NCBI GenBank assembly: GCA_965116335.1
Contig: OZ220677.1
Coordinates: forward strand, 1,116,001 to 1,180,000
Source of the DNA: G963663315 sp965116335
GTDB lineage: Bacteria; Pseudomonadota; Gammaproteobacteria; Arenicellales; Poriferihabitantaceae
DNA length: 64,000 bases
Reading direction: 5' to 3'
The notes under the pieces: generated by a model
The model's input: only the letters and a program-made list of their open reading frames with translations
Database searches by the model: none
What the model was told of the DNA's origin: nothing
Shown here: piece by piece, positions 43,918 to 51,344 of the stretch
How the letters are laid out: every line of letters begins with the position of its first letter
Position numbering within the stretch: position 1 is the stretch's first letter
Program-made: the position numbers and the translations under genes

Positions 43918-45012
43918 ATGAAGAGCATCCAGGCGGATAACGTCACCATGTCACAAGGCGGGTTGTACTCGCTGGCTACCAAAGGCGCGAAAGATGTCAT
44001 TGATATCGCCACTCCCCGTGTACTGGACGCAATCGGAAACATCGACATTCGCTCTGACCGCTTCACGTTGGCCGATACCGGATGCGCGGACGCAGGAACT
44101 TCTCTGGACATGATTCGCCAGGCAATCGCGAAAATACAAGAGACGAAAGCGGATGTACAGATTACCGTAATCTATGCGGATCAGCCTGCCAATGACTTTA
44201 ACGCGCTGATCGGTATCGTTCACGGACGTACGCAATTTGAAACCTGGCTCGGCCAATTCGACCGAGTCTTCCCTCTGGCTTGCGGCACATCGTTCTATCA
44301 ACAGTCCGTACCCGATCATTCCCTTGACTTCTGTTTCTCCGCTACCGCCATGCACTGGTTATCTGACAAACCATGCAACCTCAACAACCATGTCCATGCA
44401 GTCGGTGCCCACGGACAGGAACTGGAAACATTTACCCGACAAGCCACACAGGATTGGGAGACCATTTTGCGGCATCGGGCGAGAGAATTGAAACCCGGCG
44501 GCAAGATGGTTCTGGTCAACTTTTGCCGTGACCCGCAGGGGCGTTATCTCGGCAATACCGGCGGCATCAATATGTTCGATACCTTTAACGCAATATGGCA
44601 AGAGCTGGTTGACCAGGGCCGGGTATCGGAGCAGGAATATCGTAATATGACCCTTCCCCAATACTACCGCACGGTAGAGGAATTTACCGCTCCGCTGACC
44701 GACCGCAACAATGCATGCTACCAGGCCGGACTGCGGCTCGATAATATTGAGACCGGCATAGTTCCCTGCCCGTTTGCCAACCAATTCAAGGCAGACCAGG
44801 ATCTTGAAAAGTTCGCAGATGGCCTGATTCCAACCATCAGAAGCTGGAATCAAAGCATCTTTTATGCTGGCCTTGACTCCAGCCGACCCGATGCAGAACG
44901 CCGGCAACTAATCGAAGATTACTATCAACTCTACCATCAACGAGTCATGACCGACCCCACTGGCCATGGCATGAATTATGTACACGCCTATATGACCATT
45001 TCCAGAGTGTGA
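43918..45012 (+). CDS. SABATH-type (plant-like) carboxyl methyltransferase
   Basis: 364 residues, close to the plant SABATH family length. The landmarks match in order: MSQGGLYSLATKG near residues 11-23 (plant MxGGxGxxSY motif), SAM site LADTGCADAGTS at ~51-62 (plant ADLGCSSGPNT), YADQPANDFN at ~87-96 (plant NDLPGNDFN), GTSFYQQSVPDHSLDF at ~123 and ATAMHWLSDKP at ~142 (plant SSYSLHWLSQVP), followed by a C-terminal helical cap. The family methylates free carboxyl groups of small acids such as salicylate, jasmonate or benzoate, or N-methylates purines. It follows folE by 6 bp and is convergent with an amidinotransferase gene, 45 bp apart. The acceptor acid is unknown. Confidence 0.82.
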   Translation: MKSIQADNVTMSQGGLYSLATKGAKDVIDIATPRVLDAIGNIDIRSDRFTLADTGCADAGTSLDMIRQAIAKIQETKADVQITVIYADQPANDFNALIGIVHGRTQFETWLGQFDRVFPLACGTSFYQQSVPDHSLDFCFSATAMHWLSDKPCNLNNHVHAVGAHGQELETFTRQATQDWETILRHRARELKPGGKMVLVNFCRDPQGRYLGNTGGINMFDTFNAIWQELVDQGRVSEQEYRNMTLPQYYRTVEEFTAPLTDRNNACYQAGLRLDNIETGIVPCPFANQFKADQDLEKFADGLIPTIRSWNQSIFYAGLDSSRPDAERRQLIEDYYQLYHQRVMTDPTGHGMNYVHAYMTISRV

Positions 45013-45057
45013 CCCACGCCTCCCACCATCATAGAGCCGCTGTTGGGTGCCCGCTAA

Positions 45058-46182
45058 TCAGATCAATGTGCTGGCAACCTGATTAGGAAAATAATCCTCA
45101 CAACTGCCTTCCCTGTACACATCCGCAGTAGCACAATGCAAGCCGCCACCGAAAGCATACGCATCGCGAAACTCGATCGGCAGCACCTCCATACCGAGCT
45201 TGTCCATTTGTTCCATCTGATGAACTTCACTGGCCTCGACAACCACCGTCTTGTGATCAATGACCAGACAGTTCATGGATAGCCACACACTGGAATAACA
45301 CAACGGGGGTGGTGCTTCATGTGCAGGCGGCGCCGCATCGACAATCTCCCAGTCATTGGCTGCGAAAATCCTGCGTTGTGCTGGCGGCAGCTTACGCTCC
45401 GGATTGTTGATAATCAATCCCGGACGCAGCGGCACGAATGTGGCATCAATATGAATCGGATAAGGGTCACCCGGAAAGTTGACCGCATGCACGCGATGAT
45501 CAGGGAAATGGCGCGAAAGCCACTGCATCCCCCGTCTGTTGGTAGTCAGACCGTGCTGACAGAACAAATCCCGCCCAATACGACATACATCCGCAGCATC
45601 GAACAGCGGTTCATGCTCATTGGTCACAAAATCGAGCTCCGCAGTCCGCCTCAGTCTTTCCTCTATCGTAATCTCATCGAAATAGCCCGGTTTATACGAA
45701 GCGTCACTCAGGCGCGGGCGCGGTGCCTGCTCCCAGCGAAACCCGGGGTCCTCATCAAAATATCTCTGCATCAGGTCATGATAGGCCAGATATTCGAAAT
45801 ACCGGCAACGAAATGACATCGGAGCGCTCAGGATTTCCTTGCCGACGGTAAGCAAAACATCTCTCGGCGGCATACAGCCAAATTGAGAAGCAGTAGTGAA
45901 ATCCGGCGTATGCACAGCCTGATTCCATTGCAGGGGCGTAGGCCGGTCGACGTGTATGCCCCGACTCTCCAGTAATGCAGCCAGATTATCCAGCCGGAAA
46001 TTGGCTTTTTCGACCGTATCGAGCGAGCGCGGCCCCCACATACCACGCATATCACTATCCTGGGGTATTTTCGCTTCTGTCGCAGGTTCATTGGGCGGGA
46101 TGCAGGTGTGATCCGCCCGCCCGACGATGACATGTTTTAATGGATCAAAATCATTCCAGGAACTAACGATAGTCTTCACCAT
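45058..46182 (-). CDS. Amidinotransferase of the L-arginine:glycine type
   Basis: 374 residues, pentein fold. The catalytic set of arginine:glycine amidinotransferase is visible: nucleophilic Cys350 in FGGGLHCATADV, His244 in PIHIDATFVPL, and an Asp in the DAADVCRIGRDLF segment. The N-terminal WNDFDPLKHVIVGRA is also family-typical. It transfers an amidino group from arginine to an amine to give ornithine plus a guanidino compound. In bacteria such enzymes occur in toxin and antibiotic pathways as well as in making guanidinoacetate. It converges on the SABATH methyltransferase gene and is divergent from nadE (about 120 bp). Confidence 0.87.
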   Translation of the reverse strand: MVKTIVSSWNDFDPLKHVIVGRADHTCIPPNEPATEAKIPQDSDMRGMWGPRSLDTVEKANFRLDNLAALLESRGIHVDRPTPLQWNQAVHTPDFTTASQFGCMPPRDVLLTVGKEILSAPMSFRCRYFEYLAYHDLMQRYFDEDPGFRWEQAPRPRLSDASYKPGYFDEITIEERLRRTAELDFVTNEHEPLFDAADVCRIGRDLFCQHGLTTNRRGMQWLSRHFPDHRVHAVNFPGDPYPIHIDATFVPLRPGLIINNPERKLPPAQRRIFAANDWEIVDAAPPAHEAPPPLCYSSVWLSMNCLVIDHKTVVVEASEVHQMEQMDKLGMEVLPIEFRDAYAFGGGLHCATADVYREGSCEDYFPNQVASTLI

Positions 46183-46300
46183 GGGAGCAAATTGCGAGTG
46201 TATGTTGTCTTTATGTTGATTCTGACCTGGCGCGAAAAAAGGCTTTCGACCAGAGTTCAGCTACCCGTATTCCGCAAAGTGAGTGTATCATACCGGCACT

Positions 46301-47110
46301 ATGAAAACCGAAGCAATAATAAATCATATCGTCACCTGGCTCATCAATTACAATGAAACAGCACCGACCCGAGGGTTCGTAGTCGGCGTTTCCGGAGGCA
46401 TTGACTCAGCAGTAACTTCGGCTCTGGCAGCCAGAACCGGCAGTCCGGTATTATGCCTTGAAATGCCAATCCATCAGGCATCCTCACAGGAATCCAGGGC
46501 CAGAAAACATATCGACCGACTGAAAAACGACTTCTCTAATGTATCTTCGATCAAAACCGACCTCGCTCCGGTATTTGATCAATTCGTCCAGGCCATGCCA
46601 GCGACGGGAGATACCGCAACCCGCTCTCTGGCACTGGCCAATTCACGTGCGCGACTACGAATGACCACCCTTTATTACTTTGCCGGACTGCACAACCGTC
46701 TGGTCGTCGGTACGGGTAATCGGGTCGAGGATTTTGGTGTCGGATTCTTCACGAAATACGGTGATGGAGGCGTTGACCTGAGCCCGATCGCCGATCTCGA
46801 TAAATCTGAGGTCTACCAGCTTGGCAAAACCTTACAAGTAATCGAAGAGATCATGGCGGCCAGGCCAACCGATGGATTGTGGGGAGATGACCGCTCTGAC
46901 GAAGACCAGCTAGGTGCCAGCTACGATGAACTGGAATGGGCCATGGCCCACGCGCCCAATGCTATGGATAGCCCCAACCAGGAAAGACTGCCCACAGATA
47001 CAAGCCCCCGCCAGCACCAGGTACTGGAAATTTACACCCGTCTGCACAAAGCCAACCGGCATAAAATGGAACCCATCCCTGTTTGTGAAATACCACCACA
47101 ACTGCGCTGA
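46301..47110 (+). CDS. nadE: NAD synthetase (ammonia-dependent)
   Basis: 269 residues from the ATG at 46301; the open frame begins earlier at 46283. The PP-loop ATPase motif GVSGGIDSAVTSAL is near the N-terminus and the late KYGDGGVDLSPIADLDKSEVY stretch is diagnostic. No N-terminal glutaminase domain is present, so it uses ammonia rather than glutamine. It completes NAD from deamido-NAD. It is divergent from the amidinotransferase gene and is followed by a long palindrome and the hipB-like gene. Confidence 0.94.
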   Translation: MKTEAIINHIVTWLINYNETAPTRGFVVGVSGGIDSAVTSALAARTGSPVLCLEMPIHQASSQESRARKHIDRLKNDFSNVSSIKTDLAPVFDQFVQAMPATGDTATRSLALANSRARLRMTTLYYFAGLHNRLVVGTGNRVEDFGVGFFTKYGDGGVDLSPIADLDKSEVYQLGKTLQVIEEIMAARPTDGLWGDDRSDEDQLGASYDELEWAMAHAPNAMDSPNQERLPTDTSPRQHQVLEIYTRLHKANRHKMEPIPVCEIPPQLR

Positions 47111-47138
47111 CTACCATCCCTTGACAGGAGTCAATTTT

Positions 47139-47199
47139 ATCGGCAGTATATGGCCTTTAATATGGCATTTTCATATATTAAAGGTGACATACTGCCGAT
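47139..47199. promoter_or_regulatory. 61-bp double palindrome, probable operator of the hipBA remnant
   Basis: Two nested perfect inverted repeats share one centre: outer arms ATCGGCAGTAT (47139-47149) and ATACTGCCGAT (47189-47199), inner arms CCTTTAATAT (47154-47163) and ATATTAAAGG (47175-47184), with symmetrical 4-nt gaps and an 11-nt centre. A TTGACA at 47121-47126 lies just upstream. It starts 28 bp after the nadE stop and ends 10 bp before the hipB-like ATG, so it may be the autoregulatory operator; it could also serve as a terminator hairpin for nadE. Confidence 0.6.
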
Positions 47200-47209
47200 T
47201 AATGTATAA

Positions 47210-47548
47210 ATGAAAACATCCCGACAAATCGAAGCCGAGATAGGCTCCCGCCTGGCACGATTGCGACTGTCTCGCAACATAACACAGTCCATGCTGGCCA
47301 AAAACGCCGGAGTCGGTGTGCGTACACTGAGACGTCTCGAAACCGGCGAACCATCAACCCTCGATACCCTCCTGCGTGTCGCTCTGGCTCTGAATCTGGA
47401 AGACGCGATCCTCGGCGCGATACCGACCTCTCAAATCCGCCCGATTGAGCGCGTCTCACGGATCGGCTCCGAACGCCAAAGAGCACGACCGAAACCAAAA
47501 GATAACCGCAGACCGACATGGACATGGGGTGACCAGCCAGGTGACTGA
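47210..47548 (+). CDS. HipB-like XRE-family antitoxin/repressor
   Basis: 112 residues. An XRE helix-turn-helix occupies residues ~8-65: GSRLARLRLSRNITQSMLA, AGVGVRTLRRLETGEPSTLDTLLRVALAL. The Arg/Pro-rich C-terminal tail (RQRARPKPKDNRRPTWTW) is common in HipB-type antitoxins. Its stop overlaps by 8 bp the GTG that begins the HipA N-terminus, as in intact hipBA operons. The kinase gene has lost its core, so this repressor probably survives as an orphan that still controls its own promoter through the adjacent palindrome. Confidence 0.82.
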   Translation: MKTSRQIEAEIGSRLARLRLSRNITQSMLAKNAGVGVRTLRRLETGEPSTLDTLLRVALALNLEDAILGAIPTSQIRPIERVSRIGSERQRARPKPKDNRRPTWTWGDQPGD

Positions 47549-47811
47549 CGCAAACATCATCCTCTGGGGGCGGCGCATGGACCGGCCACCACCAAATGAG
47601 TCTGGCTGGATGCCGGAACGGTTTTGAGCGTGACGATATCCTTCAATTCGCCGCATCCATTGGCATAAAAAAGACGAGAGCACTGGAAATATTGGACAAA
47701 ACAAGCGCCTCCATCCGGGACTGGGGCAAACACGCCGAAGCCGCGGAGGTCTCACCATATAATGCAGCACGGATCAAAAAGGCTTTCCGCTCCAACCTGA
47801 TGTCGGACTGA
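47541..47811 (+). pseudogene. HipA-family toxin kinase remnant with a large internal deletion
   Basis: The GTG at 47541 opens VTDANIILWGRRM, the normal HipA N-terminus. At about 47577-47580 the sequence jumps into a different frame reading WTGHHQMSLAGCRNGFERDD, which is the HipA C-terminal motif (usually ...HHQMSLAGKRDGFTR...), and continues as ILQFAASIGIKK and NAARIKKAFRSNL to a stop at 47809-47811. The kinase core, some 330-350 residues by comparison with intact HipA proteins, is missing. The junction is sharp and out of frame, so no toxin can be made. Read through in the first frame it ends after 28 codons. Confidence 0.82.
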
Positions 47812-47846
47812 TACAATGATCCTGTCAGGCACACAGAATCATTATC

Positions 47847-48716
47847 ATGACGCTGCGCACCGAAACACAACTGTCCAACGGCATATCCATCCCAACCAGA
47901 GGTTTTGGTACGGCAGGATTAAATGGCTGGCGCAACGATAGCGGTGAAGTAGTCAACACCCTGCTGAGCGCATTGAAACAGGGTTATCGGCATTTTGACA
48001 CGTCTCCGGTTTATGGCAACGAGCGCAGTGTCGGAGCCGCGATCAGACAGTCCCGAATGGATCGGGATTCTATATTCATTACATCGAAAGTCCCGATAGA
48101 CCATTTCGGTTACGACCATGCGCTGCGTGCATTTGAGTCGAGTCTTGAAAGACTGGGGCTTGAATATATTGATCTGTATCTACTGCACTGGCCGGTTCCC
48201 GGCAAAAACCGGCAAACCTGGCAAGCACTGGAAAAACTGGTTGACGAAAATCGGGTAAGGAGTATCGGAGTTTCAAACTTCCACGTGACCGATCTGAAAG
48301 AGTTACAGGATTTCGCCCGTATCTCCCCCGTTTGCAACCAGATAGAACTCCACCCCTATTGCTGCCGGAACAGGATCAGGACATTTTGTTCACAGCACCG
48401 AATCCAGATGATCAGCGGATCCCCGCTGGGAGCCGCACAATGGAAGCCCGGCACTGCTGCAGAAACCCCGCTTCGCGACCCGTTGATACGAACGCTGGCC
48501 ATTCGGCACAAGGTGACTCCGGCGCAGATACTCCTGCGCTGGCATTACCAGCATAATCTGGTAGCCATTCCGAAGGCGCAGACATCAGCCCACATTGAAC
48601 AGAATTTCAATATCGGAGAATTTGCGCTGGCAGACGCAGAGATGAACAACATCAACACACTGGATCGCAATATTCAATTCGGCACCATCCCCGAAAATAT
48701 CCGGGAACATCCCTGA
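47847..48716 (+). CDS. Aldo/keto reductase
   Basis: 289 residues, NADPH-dependent AKR family (closest in style to AKR5/2,5-diketo-gluconate reductase). The catalytic tetrad is present: Asp and Tyr in GYRHFDTSPVYGNERSVG, Lys in FITSKVP, His in DLYLLHWPVPG. The NADP site near the C-terminus reads LLRWHYQHNLVAIPKAQTS. Substrate is not evident. It sits between the broken hipBA module and the non-coding stretch before speD, on the same strand as the latter cluster but with about 350 bp between. Confidence 0.9.
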   Translation: MTLRTETQLSNGISIPTRGFGTAGLNGWRNDSGEVVNTLLSALKQGYRHFDTSPVYGNERSVGAAIRQSRMDRDSIFITSKVPIDHFGYDHALRAFESSLERLGLEYIDLYLLHWPVPGKNRQTWQALEKLVDENRVRSIGVSNFHVTDLKELQDFARISPVCNQIELHPYCCRNRIRTFCSQHRIQMISGSPLGAAQWKPGTAAETPLRDPLIRTLAIRHKVTPAQILLRWHYQHNLVAIPKAQTSAHIEQNFNIGEFALADAEMNNINTLDRNIQFGTIPENIREHP

Positions 48717-49068
48717 AACAAAGAATAATGTCTATGTCTATTTTTGATATTCGAATGTCTGAATTAACAGGCTGGGTTTAGTTAGAGTCCCCTCATCCAC
48801 AAACGAAATACCAAGTTTTCTATACATTATCCCGGAATTCTACTGGTTGTTTCACTCTTTAGTGGTTCGTTCGACATACGAATATCGGTGGTTGTCCACC
48901 GTAACAATTGAAACTACCGCATGGGGTGTGGGAAATAGAATTGTGAACAAATTATCAGGCCCGGAGCGCATCCTAGAACTCAATGGTACGGATATTGGTT
49001 GCCCAGAATTCTGTGACCAGACTACTTTAATAGACGCCAACAAGAAAGAAACTTATAAGAATAATTCC
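48717..49068 (+). other. Non-coding leader region before the speD cluster
   Basis: About 350 bp between the aldo/keto reductase stop and the chosen speD start. An open frame exists from 48847 in phase with speD, but its translation has no resemblance to SpeD proteins, so I treat it as untranslated. It contains a small perfect hairpin CGGTGG-TTGT-CCACCG at 48886-48901. The region is AT-rich and probably carries the promoter for the downstream biosynthetic series. No known riboswitch could be confirmed by eye. Confidence 0.5.
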
Positions 49069-49449
49069 ATGAGTAGCCCCGCTTCCCCTTTGGGAACTCA
49101 CCTTATCGTTGAATTCTACGGATGTAGCCGAATAGATGATTCGGAGTTCGTTCGCTCTGAAATCGTTCGGGCTGCTATCGTGTCTGGAGCTACGGTCTTG
49201 CAGGCAGACATACACGATTTTGGCGAAGGATTTGGTGTGACCGGTATCGTTCTGCTGGCCGAATCGCATATAAGCATCCACACTTGGCCTGAGTACGGAT
49301 ATGCCGCAATTGATATCTTCCTCTGTGGTCACGCCAACCCAAAGACTGCCGTTGAGACACTGCAAGTCTCGTTTCGCGCTGCGAGAGTAGAAACGGTTGA
49401 GCATTTTCGTGGAGCCATGTGCCTGTCAGAACTCACCAGAGAATCATGA
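49069..49449 (+). CDS. speD: S-adenosylmethionine decarboxylase proenzyme (bacterial short type)
   Basis: 126 residues from the ATG at 49069, matching the Thermotoga/Bacillus class of about 120-130 residues; the frame is open back to 48847 but without homology. The self-cleavage site is intact: LAESHISIHTWPEYGYAAID, with cleavage before Ser66, proton-donor candidates His71 and Cys86 (FLCG). The cleaved enzyme uses a pyruvoyl group to make decarboxylated AdoMet, the aminopropyl donor. No spermidine synthase is adjacent. Instead it overlaps the next gene by 4 bp (ATGA) and heads a biosynthetic series, so its product may feed a specialised metabolite. Confidence 0.92.
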   Translation: MSSPASPLGTHLIVEFYGCSRIDDSEFVRSEIVRAAIVSGATVLQADIHDFGEGFGVTGIVLLAESHISIHTWPEYGYAAIDIFLCGHANPKTAVETLQVSFRAARVETVEHFRGAMCLSELTRES

Positions 49450-50570
49450 AAGTAATGTCAAAGAAAGTAGTTTCCCTCCTGAAGGAACGTCGCCATGGGG
49501 AAAGACGCGTGCTCCTCTTGCCCAACGGCGTTGCTAGGTTCACCGACGCCGGTTATCGGGTGCTAGTGGAGTCTGAAGCCGGACTACTCGCCGGTTATGG
49601 TGATAACGATTATCTCGCTACGGGGGCAGAGATTGTCGATACCCAAACGGCCTGGAACCAGTCCAAAGTAGTGTTCAAATACAAGGCACCCGGGCCTGAG
49701 GAATACCGTTATTTCCGTCCAGACATGCATCTTGCCAGCTTTATGCATGCCGAAGGCAACCTGGGACTGGTAGAAGCCATGCGATCCAGCGGCATGTCGG
49801 CGTATGCATTGGAATTATTCAGAACTGAAAGCGGTGATTTTCCGGTTCCGGTGTCCGACAATGAAATATCCGGGAAGATGGCGATCATTCTGGCATCCTA
49901 CTACCTCCAAAGTCACATGGGCGGTAATGGAGTGCTGATGGCCAATATTTCTGGTGCTCGCCGAGCGAAAGTAGTGGTGATCGGCTACGGAAACGTTGGT
50001 GGTAGCGCGGCACGATTGGCTGCCACCATGGGGGCGGAAGTCAAGGTGTTCGGAACACGCTGGGATGGGTTGCGGCGGTTCATGGCCACGGTTCCATCCA
50101 ATGTGAAGTGCCTGATCAATACGCCAGAAGCATTAGAGGATGCCGTACTTGAGGCAGATGTCGTGTTGGGTGCTATCCTGATTTCTACCCATGATACCCC
50201 ACCAATGCTTTCAGAAGATCTGGTCAAGCGCATGAAAAATGGGTCCGTTCTGGTTGATGTAACCTGCGGTTATGGAGATGGCTATATGCCCAGCTTCGAA
50301 ACTCTGACAACCTATGATCAGCCATTCTATGAACGCTATGGTGTACTACATTGCAAGATTGACGCAATGCCCGCATCAGTCCCGATTACAGCAGCAGAGG
50401 CGACCAGCAACAATGTATGGCCCTACCTGTTAGCAATGGCTGAAGGCATTTTCACAAACACTGATGACGGGGTATCGCGCACGGGTTGCGTCGTATCGGA
50501 TGGCACGGTGATTCACCCGGAAGTGAAGCGCCACATCAATATGGAATCGGGTATGCTGGATGCCATATAG
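49446..50570 (+). CDS. Alanine dehydrogenase/opine-like NAD(P)-dependent dehydrogenase
   Basis: 374 residues from the ATG at 49446, coupled to speD (ATGA). The family is alanine dehydrogenase/PntA: LLKERRHGERRVLLLPNGV opens the first domain, the catalytic Lys and His candidates are in VFKYKAPGPEEY and ASFMHAEGN, and the NAD domain begins VVVIGYGNVGGSAARLA. Relatives include lysine/saccharopine-type and N5-(carboxyethyl)ornithine synthases, which join an amine to a keto acid by reductive condensation. Placed between AdoMet decarboxylase and a methyltransferase, an opine-like condensation or oxidation of an amino acid intermediate is more plausible than simple alanine catabolism. It overlaps the next gene by 11 bp. 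Confidence 0.75.
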   Translation: MKVMSKKVVSLLKERRHGERRVLLLPNGVARFTDAGYRVLVESEAGLLAGYGDNDYLATGAEIVDTQTAWNQSKVVFKYKAPGPEEYRYFRPDMHLASFMHAEGNLGLVEAMRSSGMSAYALELFRTESGDFPVPVSDNEISGKMAIILASYYLQSHMGGNGVLMANISGARRAKVVVIGYGNVGGSAARLAATMGAEVKVFGTRWDGLRRFMATVPSNVKCLINTPEALEDAVLEADVVLGAILISTHDTPPMLSEDLVKRMKNGSVLVDVTCGYGDGYMPSFETLTTYDQPFYERYGVLHCKIDAMPASVPITAAEATSNNVWPYLLAMAEGIFTNTDDGVSRTGCVVSDGTVIHPEVKRHINMESGMLDAI

Positions 50571-51321
50571 CTGTCGGGCCAAGCATTACGAGGTAGAGTA
50601 TCAGGAAGAAAGAGATGTATCGTTTCTACTTTCCCTCTTCGATAGTTCCGTTCGCCGGGTGATTGAGTTGCCCTGTGGTGCCGGACGGCTGTCTCGTCAT
50701 CTTGCCCGTAAGGCAGAGACATTGCACGTTCTTGACCTCGAACCCGAAATGGTCTCCCGCGCAGTCGGTGTAGCAAGTGCGGCAGCCCCGGGATGTGATG
50801 TGCACGGCCATATTCAGGATATGTGCAGCCTGTCGCTGGACCACTGCTTCGATCTGGCGATTTTGCCCCGAGAGGGACTGCAATTGGTGTCGCCGAGAGA
50901 TGGAGCGAAGGTACTGCACACATTGGCTGCCCATATTGTATCGGGGGGATGCATCCTGATTGATCTGGCACGATTTTGTGGCTACGGTGATCGACGGGGC
51001 CCGGATTACTACAAGCCGGAACAGCTCGACGGCGTATTCAGCATGGACTGGACTCGCTCCTTGCCTGGGGGAGCATTATTGCATCGTCACTCTGCACAGA
51101 CAGATGAAGGAGACTCTATAGTATTTGACCTGAATTACATGGAGGAGTCCGAATCACCTGTAGCTTGGTCATCACAAATGCGTATCTATCGTTACGATTG
51201 TGAGTGGGTCCAATCACTGTCACTGAAGGGATTACAACTGGAATCGCTTTATGGTAATTATGATCGGTCGCCACCAGGACCGGGGACGCATCGCATACTT
51301 GCGCTGTATCGCAAACTGTAG
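50560..51321 (+). CDS. Class I SAM-dependent methyltransferase
   Basis: 253 residues. Motif I is VIELPCGAGRLSRHLA near residue 34, followed by the acidic LHVLDLEPEMV and a motif IV-like FDLAILPREGLQLVSP. The C-terminal half has DGVFSMDWTRSLPGGAL and ends in beta strands (HRILALYRKL), as in small-molecule methyltransferases. It does not carry the spermidine synthase GGGDGG signature, so it is unlikely to be an aminopropyltransferase. It overlaps the dehydrogenase gene by 11 bp and is followed 23 bp later by an MFS gene. Confidence 0.8.
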   Translation: MPYSCRAKHYEVEYQEERDVSFLLSLFDSSVRRVIELPCGAGRLSRHLARKAETLHVLDLEPEMVSRAVGVASAAAPGCDVHGHIQDMCSLSLDHCFDLAILPREGLQLVSPRDGAKVLHTLAAHIVSGGCILIDLARFCGYGDRRGPDYYKPEQLDGVFSMDWTRSLPGGALLHRHSAQTDEGDSIVFDLNYMEESESPVAWSSQMRIYRYDCEWVQSLSLKGLQLESLYGNYDRSPPGPGTHRILALYRKL

Positions 51322-51344
51322 AATTCGGCACAGGAATCCGAATC

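Noticed and set aside
48847..49068. N-terminal extension of speD
   Set aside because: In frame but with no similarity to any SpeD; the family length is met from the ATG at 49069. Kept as a leader region.
50560..51321. Spermidine synthase/aminopropyltransferase partner for SpeD
   Set aside because: The GGGDGG signature and acidic substrate residues of spermidine synthases are absent; the motif I (ELPCGAGR) is that of an ordinary methyltransferase.
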